Origin: Actinacidiphila paucisporea
Lineage (GTDB): Bacteria > Actinomycetota > Actinomycetes > Streptomycetales > Streptomycetaceae
DNA: 64,000 nt
Direction: 5' to 3'
Assembly (NCBI RefSeq): GCF_900142575.1
Contig: NZ_FRBI01000003.1
Location: 291,926 to 355,925, forward strand
The notes beneath the pieces are model-generated. The model was not told the DNA's origin. It searched no databases and saw only the letters and a list, made by a program, of their open reading frames with translations. Below, one piece after another: positions 58,491 to 64,000 of the stretch (position 1 is its first letter; each line of letters opens with the position of its first letter). Both the position numbers and the translations under genes were made by a program.

Positions 58491-59069
58491 ATGAAAACAC
58501 GCGCGATTCTCGTGTCCGCCGCGATCGCCGCGGGAACGATGATCGGATTCTCCTCCGCAGCCCACGCGGACAGCCCGACAGCCGCACCGGTCACCGCCTC
58601 CGGCTTCCATTCCGTCCTGACGGTCGACGGGAAGCGGACCGACCTCGGCGCCAGCCCCGCCGCGGTCATCCCCGCAGGCCAGCCCACCGGGCAGGTGCTG
58701 CCCTGCGGCACACCGAACACCTTCATCGACGCCAACGGCACCTACACCGTCCAGCACGCGTGCGGCGGCACGACAGCCTCCTGGTCGTACCGCCTCAGCA
58801 CGACGGCCTGCGCGACCGCGGCGGGAACCGTCAACGAGGCCGGCCAGATCTGGGCGCTCAACGGCGTCACCAAGCCCAAGCAGGCCCCGCATCCCGGTGT
58901 CATCTGCCGGTACATCTTCCACGGCACCTACAACCCGGCGCACGACAACAACAGCATCGCCTATTCGGACGTCATCACCTGGGCTGTTCCCGGCGGAGGC
59001 GTCGCCACCCTGCAGTACTATGGCCACTTCAAGCTTTCCGCGTATCCCTGCTCGCCGACTTCCTGCTGA
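58491..59069 (+). CDS. Small secreted protein of unknown function
   Basis: 192 residues with a Sec signal (MKTRAILVSAAIAAGTMIGF, cleavage near AHADS). The mature part has six cysteines likely paired: VLPCGTPNTFIDANG, VQHACGGTTASWSYRLSTTA with Cys after, GVICRYIFHGTYNPAHDNNS and the end AYPCSPTSC. It is rich in Thr, Ala and aromatic residues and probably an all-beta extracellular protein. No family is recognised. ATG 58491 (after the GTG at 58479) was chosen because it starts the signal peptide. A strong consensus promoter lies upstream, suggesting high vegetative expression. Confidence 0.8.
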   Translation: MKTRAILVSAAIAAGTMIGFSSAAHADSPTAAPVTASGFHSVLTVDGKRTDLGASPAAVIPAGQPTGQVLPCGTPNTFIDANGTYTVQHACGGTTASWSYRLSTTACATAAGTVNEAGQIWALNGVTKPKQAPHPGVICRYIFHGTYNPAHDNNSIAYSDVITWAVPGGGVATLQYYGHFKLSAYPCSPTSC

Positions 59070-59084
59070 AAGGCGGCGTTCCTC

Positions 59085-59306
59085 ATGCCCGAGCGTGGTG
59101 TCGTCCGTTTCTGGCACGACGACGAAGGATGGGGAGTCATTGATTCCCCATCCGCTCCCGGCGGCTGCTGGGCCGGTTTCGCGGCGATCGAGATGCCAGG
59201 ATTCGCAAAACTCCACGAGGGCCAGCAGGTCTGGGTGACCATCGGCGACGGCCCTCAGGACGGGTACGACTACCTCGCCGAACGCATCACCCTCGACATC
59301 CCGTAA
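59085..59306 (+). CDS. Cold-shock-domain-like small protein
   Basis: 73 residues forming one OB-fold: MPERGVVRFWHDDEGWGVID, then GGCWAGFAAIEMPGFAKLHE and GQQVWVTIGDGPQDGYDYLA. The order and the K/R-W-x-x-x-x-G-W-G-x-I pattern (RFWHDDEGWGVI) match the cold-shock domain, where normal RNP1 is KGFGFI. The RNP1 Phe is Trp and RNP2 (VFVH) is replaced by CWAGF, so nucleic-acid binding may be changed. It follows the secreted protein by 15 bases and may share its strong promoter. Such CspA-like variants are frequent in streptomycetes with unknown roles. Confidence 0.75.
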   Translation: MPERGVVRFWHDDEGWGVIDSPSAPGGCWAGFAAIEMPGFAKLHEGQQVWVTIGDGPQDGYDYLAERITLDIP

Positions 59307-59434
59307 ACGTATTCCGCATAACAGCGGGAATTTCTCCGGCTCACCCCGTTCGCGCGGCCCGTCGGGGCCTCTCCGGCGACGCGGACCGGGGACCCGCGGG
59401 ATGCACGGGATGCACGGTATGCGTCACGCGTCAG
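59307..59434. repeat. Short direct repeats GATGCACG
   Basis: GATGCACG occurs twice in a row near 59400-59418, followed by a near copy. No gene is seen here. Confidence 0.5.
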
Positions 59435-59466
59435 CAGCCGTCGTCGGCACGTGCCGGCGACGGCTG
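59435..59466 (+). terminator. Hairpin terminator after the cold-shock-like gene
   Basis: CAGCCGTCG...CGACGGCTG and the inner CGGCA...TGCCG form a 15-position stem with one U.G pair and a very small loop, about 130 bases after the stop. Confidence 0.75.
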
Positions 59467-59553
59467 TTCGCTCCGGACTCCGGATACCACGCCGGTGTAC
59501 CTCCCTGATCGCGCGCGCCCGACTGCGGGCCGGGCAACGGCTCGCCCGCCGGC

Positions 59554-59712
59554 GTGACCACCTACACGTCCTGGCTGATCGGCTACCGCCGACTCCACCA
59601 CCGCTACGAACGCTACCCGCGCAACTACCTGGCCTTTCCGGGCCTCGCTGCTGCCCTCTGCTGCCCTCTGCTGCTACGAACGACTCATCCGACTCGCCAC
59701 ATGGGACACGGT
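59554..59712 (+). pseudogene. IS5-type transposase, C-terminal remnant with 10-base tandem duplication
   Basis: TSWLIGYRRLHHRYERYPRN, then YLAFPGLAAALCC, is the C-terminal end of IS5-family DDE transposases (family pattern WLxGYRRL-HRYERxxxxYLAFLGLAAAL). The unit CTGCCCTCTG is then duplicated exactly at 59651-59670, shifting the frame. After it, another frame continues CCYERLIRLATWDTVRDQW. The rest of the transposase and both inverted repeats are absent, so this is a dead fragment that marks past insertion and deletion here. Confidence 0.8.
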
Positions 59713-59761
59713 CCGAGACCAGTGGTCTTCACACAGCACGCGCAAGGTTCGTGCTGTCAGG

Positions 59762-60184
59762 CTATTTCCCGGGATCGGCGCCGTACCACTGGAGGGGTTG
59801 CCCAGTGACGGCGGCGATGCAGTCGAAATCCCGGCCACGATGGAGGAGGGTCAGCCCCTGGAGTTCCGCCGTCGCCGCAACCACCAGGTCCACCGCGCCG
59901 GCGCTGCGGTGCTGCCCCTTGCGGGTCAGCAGTTCCTGGACCCGCCAGGCGCGATCGCAGGCCCGGTCGTCCACCGGCACCCGGCCGAAGAGCAGCCGCA
60001 TGTCCTCGATGCCTCGGGCCCGGTCCTCAGCAGAACGCGCGCTGTAGAAGAACTCCAGCTCCGTCACCGGGCAGGTCGCGATGAGTCCCGCTGCCGCCGC
60101 CCGATCCCAGCCGTACTGGCCGGCGTCTCCCCGCAGGAAGCGGGCGAGGGCGCTGGTGTAGATCAGAAACTGCGCCGCGCTCAC
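59762..60184 (-). CDS. vapC: VapC-type PIN-domain toxin with mutated first catalytic Asp
   Basis: 140 residues from a GTG that overlaps the VapB stop. The fold is clear: MSAAQFLIYTSALARFLRGD at the start, CPVTELEFFYSARSAED in the middle, and GAVDLVVAATAELQGLTLLH then GRDFDCIAAVTGQPLQWY at the end. PIN nucleases begin with LIDTSAL, whose Asp binds magnesium; here the codon is TAC, giving LIYTSAL (Tyr9). The other acidic residues (Glu42-Glu44 region, Asp98, Asp118) remain. The toxin is therefore probably inactive as a ribonuclease. Its antitoxin gene upstream is truncated, which would otherwise be lethal, so the two defects fit together. Confidence 0.88.
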   Translation of the reverse strand: MSAAQFLIYTSALARFLRGDAGQYGWDRAAAAGLIATCPVTELEFFYSARSAEDRARGIEDMRLLFGRVPVDDRACDRAWRVQELLTRKGQHRSAGAVDLVVAATAELQGLTLLHRGRDFDCIAAVTGQPLQWYGADPGK

Positions 60185-60336
60185 CGACGGTAGTTTTTCT
60201 TGTCCTCAAAAAAATCCAGGTCGAAGCCGCCCTCGTCCGCGACCGTCCGCAGCCGGGTCAGCGCCAGGGCACGCCGTCGGTTGTCCAACACCTCGCGGAG
60301 TGCGGTGTTGACCGTGTCCTTCTTGTCACAAATGCC
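60181..60336 (-). pseudogene. vapB: VapB-type antitoxin, N-terminally truncated
   Basis: The frame upstream of vapC reads KKDTVNTALREVLDNRRRAL, then ALTRLRTVADEGGFDLDFFE and DKKNYRR, then the stop that overlaps the VapC start. This is the C-terminal two thirds of the actinobacterial VapB family, where the N terminus would carry the DNA-binding ribbon-helix-helix. Before KKDT there is no start codon; the frame meets a TAG about 30 bases upstream. The beginning was lost by deletion, so the module has lost both its repressor and its start. Confidence 0.8.
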
Positions 60337-60522
60337 GAATCGACCCTACTGACTCCTGACCCGGAAGCCGGGGCCGTGGAAGAGGCGGCGGGAGTGGTTC
60401 GCACCTGGCGCACGGTCCGAGAGGGCCCGCCCCTTCACCGCAGATCCATTCCGCAACGCCTTCAGGGCCGGGCGCCGCCAAGCAGACGGGATTTGCCGGA
60501 CGGGCGCCGGCCCGCGAGCCGG

Positions 60523-61075
60523 TCAGATCATGCCTCCTGCCGCGTGCGGGCTCTGCCCGGTGACCCAGCGACCGGCCTCCGACGCCAGGAAGGCCAGGAA
60601 GGCCAGGAAGCCGACGATCCCGGCGATGCCCTCCGGCTCGCCGAGACGCCCGGGCGGCGTACGGGCCTCGTCGCGCGCGACGACGTGCACGGGCACGGGC
60701 ACGGTGGCCAGTACGTCGGTGGGTCAGGCCGGGCAGCACGCTGTTGACCATGACGGACCGCGGACCCGACTCCCACGCCAGGGTCCGCGCGAGCCGGTCG
60801 CCCGCGGCCTTGCTCGCGGCGAGCAGCGCGGCACCCGGCATCGGCGACGCGGCCAGGGCGGAGGAGATCAACACGATGCGCCCGTTGTCGCGGATGCGCC
60901 GGGCCGCCTCGCGCAGTGCGACGAAGGTGCCGCGGCGTTGGCGGCGAAGTGCCGCTCGAAGCCCTCATCGGTGGTGTGCTCCACCGGCACCGTCGTGGCC
61001 GTGCCCGCGTTGTTCACCCAGACGGGGATGAGCGGCCCGTCCACATCGATGAAGAGCAGCGGCCGCTACGGGAAG
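60523..61075 (-). pseudogene. SDR-family oxidoreductase, truncated and multiply frameshifted
   Basis: Pieces of one short-chain dehydrogenase are found in order in three frames on the minus strand. LIPVWVNNAGTATTVPVEHT and FERHFAANA come first (about 60950-61050). Then RGTFVALREAARRIRDNGRI, VLISSALAASPMPGAALLAA and GPRSVMVNSVLPG follow (about 60725-60945). After a second shift come VLATVPVPVHVVARDEARTP, EPEGIAGIVGFLAFLA and GRWVTGQSPHAAGGMI, ending at 60523. The N-terminal cofactor loop is missing, and the catalytic Tyr position reads LLAASK. A duplicated GGCCTTCCT unit adds FLAFLAFLA. At least two frameshifts plus a truncation make this a clear pseudogene. Confidence 0.85.
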
Positions 61076-61168
61076 CCGGACACGGCTGCACCGCAGCGCG
61101 ATCAAGCCTGTAGGCAGAAAGAGTTTGCGCCCCCATGCGTCGTTGGCCCCCGCTGCGCAGCCGGGCCA

Positions 61169-61253
61169 TCGACGTCATGCCCGGTGAGGCGCTGGCGGAG
61201 GATGGTACGAGATGCGAACTCGTGAGGGGTTGCTCTGGGCACGCCTTCCACCC
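61169..61253 (-). repeat. Dispersed repeat copy A: fragment related to the start of the oxidoreductase pseudogene
   Basis: On the minus strand the segment encodes ATPHEFASRTILRQRLTGHD, nearly the same as ATPHECASRILRQCLTGHD at 63845-63927. The DNA identity is about 80% by eye over 85 bases. No further gene part follows here, so this is a small leftover piece. Confidence 0.75.
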
Positions 61254-61462
61254 GCTCGTCCGGTTGTCCAGGTAGGTCCGCGAGCGTCATGACCTGCGAC
61301 GGAGAGGCCCACCGGCTATCGGCTGGACGGTGCTCGCGTGCGGCGGACCTGTACGGACCGCTCCCGCGCCGGGTTCGATCGGATGATCGGCTGCAACCGC
61401 GGGTGATCGGGCGGGTCGGGACCCCCAGCCCGCACCTGCCCGCGATGTCGTGCGACCAGGAA

Positions 61463-63037
61463 TCAGGGAGCCGAGTCTCCCCGTTCAGCGACCTGGTCGA
61501 GGAGCTCGGACAGGTCCTTCAGCCGGTCGAGGCCGTGGACGGCCTGGGCAGTGCGGTGGTTGGCGGCCAGCCGGGCGCGGTGCTGGTGCAGGAAGGCCCA
61601 GTAGCCCGCGGTGTAGGGGCAGGCATGGTCGCCTGTGCGGTCGGTGGGCCGGTAGGCGCACGGTCCGCACAGGTCGCTCATCCTGTTGATGTACGCGCCT
61701 CCGGAGGTATAGGGCTTGGTGGTCATCAGGCCGCCGTCGGCGTACTGGGACATGCCGACGACATTGGGCAGCATGACCCAGTCGTAGCCGTCGACGAAGC
61801 AGCGGTGGAACCAGTCGGTGACGGCGGCCGGGTCCCAGCCGTCCTGGAGCGCGCGGCTGCCCAACACCATGAGCCGAGGGATGTGGTGGGTCCAGCCGGT
61901 ATCCCGCACCTGGGCCAGCACGGTGGAAAGGCAGTTGGCGGTGACGGCGTCGGCGTCCAGCTCGAGGAACCAGTCGGGCAGCGCAGCGTCGTGGCGCAGC
62001 GCGTTCCGGTGCCGGTAGTCCTCGCCGAAGTGCCAGTACAGATGCCATACGTACTCGCGCCAGCCGGCGATCTGCCGCACGAAGCCCTCGACGCTGTTCA
62101 GGGGCGCGTCGCCGGACCGGTAGGAGTGTTCGGCGCGCTCGACACATTCGGCCGGGTCGAGCAGGCCGAGGTTGAGCGACGACGACAGCAGGCTGTGGCT
62201 CATCACCGGGTCGGCCGCGAGCATGGCGTCCTCGTAACGGCCGAAGTCCGGCAGTCGGTCGGAGACGAAGCGGCGCAGCGCCCTCAGTGCCTCGCGCCGG
62301 GTGGCGGGGAAACGGCGGGGGCCGTCGCGGCCGACGAAGGACATCTGGCCGTCGCGTTCCCAGCAGTCGAGGTCGCGGCGGACCTCGGCGTCGATGGCGT
62401 CCTCGCGGGGTTGCCAGGGGCCCCGGACTTCGAGGGTGTCCCGGCCGCGCGGCGGAGGCTCGCGGTTGTCGCCGTCAAGGTTCCACCGGCCGCCGGCCGG
62501 CTCCTCACCGTCCATCAGCAGGTCGCACCGTCTGCGTGCCCAACGGTAGAAGCCCTCCAGCCGCAGGCTCTGCTCGCTGTCGCGGCCCGCCCACTCCCCG
62601 AAGTCCTCGCGGGACACCAGGAAGCCCTTGGCCGGCAGGATCTCCACGCCGTCGAGCGCGCTGACGAAATGCAATGCCGCGCGCGAGGTGGGGTGGCAGA
62701 CCGTCACCGGGCCGCCGACGCGGCCACCTTTCCGCGCGCTGCCCGCGTCTGCGTCACGAGCCGCGCTCCGGCGGGGGATCTGCCGGAGTGCCTGCCTCAG
62801 TCCGTCGGCGTACGTCTCGGCCCGGATGTACGTGACCCGGTCGCCGAGCTCTGCTGCTCGGTGTCGCATCGCCGAGAGCACCAGATGCGCCTTGGCACGG
62901 TGGAAGCGGCGACGGCGCAGCACCGAGCGCGCCTCGATCATGATCACCGGCGCCTGTGCGTCGGGGCCGCCGTGACGGGGGTCGAGGAAGTGCGGGCCGA
63001 GTTGGTCCCCGAACAGCCAGTGCGGGCGTGGCTCCAT
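61463..63037 (-). CDS. FeS-type cryptochrome/photolyase (FeS-BCP, PhrB-like)
   Basis: 524 residues. The start WLFGDQLGPHFLDPRHGG is the DQL motif of the prokaryotic iron-sulfur photolyase group. Four cysteines placed as in PhrB would bind a 4Fe-4S cluster: Cys369 (ANCLSTV), Cys457 and Cys460 (SDLCGPC) and Cys473 (DHACPYT). The catalytic flavin region includes GFVRQIAGWREYVWHLYWHF, GWTHHIPRLMVLGSRA and GYDWVMLPNVVGMSQYADGG. Such enzymes repair (6-4) pyrimidine photoproducts with FAD and a ribolumazine-type antenna. An inserted loop near residues 85-110 is Arg-rich. The gene is intact although surrounded by pseudogenes. Confidence 0.93.
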   Translation of the reverse strand: MEPRPHWLFGDQLGPHFLDPRHGGPDAQAPVIMIEARSVLRRRRFHRAKAHLVLSAMRHRAAELGDRVTYIRAETYADGLRQALRQIPRRSAARDADAGSARKGGRVGGPVTVCHPTSRAALHFVSALDGVEILPAKGFLVSREDFGEWAGRDSEQSLRLEGFYRWARRRCDLLMDGEEPAGGRWNLDGDNREPPPRGRDTLEVRGPWQPREDAIDAEVRRDLDCWERDGQMSFVGRDGPRRFPATRREALRALRRFVSDRLPDFGRYEDAMLAADPVMSHSLLSSSLNLGLLDPAECVERAEHSYRSGDAPLNSVEGFVRQIAGWREYVWHLYWHFGEDYRHRNALRHDAALPDWFLELDADAVTANCLSTVLAQVRDTGWTHHIPRLMVLGSRALQDGWDPAAVTDWFHRCFVDGYDWVMLPNVVGMSQYADGGLMTTKPYTSGGAYINRMSDLCGPCAYRPTDRTGDHACPYTAGYWAFLHQHRARLAANHRTAQAVHGLDRLKDLSELLDQVAERGDSAP

Positions 63038-63474
63038 GGTCCTCCTTGTCGCGGTCGGCGTACCGTGCCTCCGTCGTCACTTCGCCGACAGGTGGAACCG
63101 CAGAACCGCAAGGCCGGGCAACGGCTCCGGCGGCTCGTGCCGAGGCGCCCGGCCCCTACCGGCACCGGCGTGCCCGACCGCTTGGCCAACGCGGTGACTG
63201 GCCCGCGACCGCATTCCTGCCTGTTGCTGGGAACCGTCTGTACCAAGCAGTCGGCCAACGGCGACAGGTGGTGTGGTGCCTGCCGCGCCTCCCACGGCCC
63301 ATGCTGCCAGTCGTCGACTGTGTCCGCACGTCGCCCCTCCGATGGCCCGGACCGCCGTAATCTCTCCCGGGACAAGCGGCCGGGCGGCGAGGCGGACCGC
63401 CAAGCCGGTCCGGCCGGAGACTGCCGCTTCATCGAAGACCACGTTGCCGAGGCACGTCGGAGACCTGAGGCCGG
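63038..63474. other. Region without a convincing gene
   Basis: About 440 bases between the photolyase start and the oxidoreductase remnant. All frames are Arg/Pro/Gly/Ser-rich. A short piece in one minus frame (VRLAARPLVPGEITAV near 63360-63410) might be further debris. Nothing else seen. Confidence 0.4.
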
Positions 63475-63930
63475 CTGTCGGTGGACCGCCATTCGGATGA
63501 CGGTGACGCCACGGTCGGCCTCGGTTGCAGACGTCGTGGTGGCGGTGACGAACACGCCGCCGTCCGCGGGGGGGCGGCGACGGCGTCGGTGCCGCGGAGG
63601 TGGTGGGGAGGTCGGGCACCAGGCCGGAGGTGCCGTTCGCTGACGCGGAGGCGGTGACGGGGACGGGGACGGCGGTGTAGTCGAGGACGTCGTCGGCGCC
63701 GAGGCTGCGGACGCGCCCGGCACTGCGGGGCCGGCGGTGGCGGTGACGTCGGCACCGGCGCGGTGCGTGAACCGGACGGCGTGGCCGCCGACGGCTCGAC
63801 CGCCGCCGTCGACCAGCACACGCTGGCCCCGGGTGAGGGGCCCTTCGACGTCGTGCCCGGTGAGGCACTGGCGGAGGATACGAGATGCGCACTCGTGGGG
63901 GGTTGCCCCCACCACGCTTTCCAACGGGTC
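63475..63930 (-). pseudogene. Zinc-type alcohol dehydrogenase / quinone oxidoreductase (MDR), frameshifted remnant
   Basis: Minus-strand pieces of a medium-chain dehydrogenase lie in two frames. GQRVLVDGGGRAVGGHAVRF, then THRAGADVTATAG, is the nucleotide-binding loop in one frame (about 63729-63828). It continues in another frame as RSAGRVRSLGADDVLDYTAV (about 63670-63730), and back in the first frame as GGVFVTATTTSATEADRGVT, then VIRMAV (about 63475-63561). The VLDY motif and the order match the cofactor half of quinone oxidoreductases. The N-terminal catalytic domain is missing. At least two frameshifts are needed to read it, so it is dead. Confidence 0.75.
63845..63927 (-). repeat. Dispersed repeat copy B, at the start of the oxidoreductase pseudogene
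   Basis: The second copy of the segment at 61169-61253, including GTGCCCGGTGAGGC and the shared GGCGGAGGAT run. It is linked here to the MDR remnant, which suggests that copy A is a duplicated fragment of the same gene. Confidence 0.75.
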
Positions 63931-64000
63931 ACGAGGCGGTTCACAGGCAAGCGAGGGCGTTCTGACCTGCGGCGGAAGCATCGAGGAAGCACCCTGCGAA

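Noticed and set aside
60376-60747. Plus-strand frames over the SDR remnant
   Set aside because: They are shadows; the minus-strand pieces show clear SDR motifs in order.
1-64000. tRNA, rRNA or a replication origin
   Set aside because: No cloverleaf-type sequences, rRNA segments or DnaA-box clusters were noticed by reading; a covariance-model search would be needed to exclude a tRNA fully.

Overview
The window is GC-rich throughout (about 70% or more) with strong GC bias at third codon positions. It carries gene types typical of Streptomycetaceae: snapalysin, a DUF1906 secreted protein, ECF41-type sigma factors, a HisKA_3/LuxR two-component pair, many TetR/MarR/HxlR/LysR regulators and many secreted proteins. 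The best guess is a Streptomyces-like chromosome, and an accessory or arm-type region rather than a core one: no ribosomal, tRNA or central-metabolism genes were seen, while small regulator/enzyme/exporter pairs and gene debris are common.

Layout. 1-2.6 kb: the 5' end of an SDR gene, a proline-rich protein of unknown role and an MFS exporter. 2.6-8.3 kb (minus strand): a 1,721-residue caspase / HSP90-type ATPase / eight-repeat protein followed 54 bases later by a macro-domain gene. This is the best candidate for an unusual biological-conflict or cell-death system. 8.9-14 kb: a CPA2 antiporter, a divergent TetR/MFS pair with two matching palindromic operators, and a second protein with a clan CD (C80-like) protease signature. 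14-26 kb: MarR/GNAT, a metallophosphoesterase, snapalysin, a free-standing condensation domain, a CarD-like small protein, a DUF1906 protein, a carboxymuconolactone-decarboxylase-like gene overlapping an ECF41 sigma gene, and HxlR/reductase. 26-42 kb: two large secreted proteins sharing a DTR-type C-terminal repeat, with divergent or adjacent regulator/enzyme sets (TetR/NmrA, TetR/SDR, MarR/hydrolase, LysR/SDR), a second ECF41 sigma factor, a LacI-CBM2 deletion scar and a secreted phosphoesterase-like protein.

43.7-56 kb: a PIG-L deacetylase, then a five-gene operon in which every stop overlaps the next start (ECF sigma, membrane protein, ABC ATPase, ABC membrane protein, membrane protein). 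A signalling block follows: two related secreted proteins, an ECF sigma factor and a divergent Ser/Thr kinase; then a methyltransferase with a membrane protein, and a histidine kinase/response regulator pair. 56-64 kb is a gene graveyard with a few intact genes: a toxin-antitoxin-like pair, a frameshifted excisionase-type antitoxin, an IS5-type transposase remnant, a VapC with its first catalytic Asp replaced and a headless VapB, a multiply frameshifted SDR, a frameshifted quinone-oxidoreductase-like gene, and an intact FeS-type photolyase.

The regulatory logic is mostly local. Repressors sit back-to-back with their targets, and palindromes are visible in several of the gaps. Four genes carry the rare TTA codon, including the caspase/HSP90 gene, the C80-like gene and the antiporter. 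In Streptomyces this would place them under bldA (developmental) control. All functional statements come from reading the sequence and from family knowledge; no database search was run.
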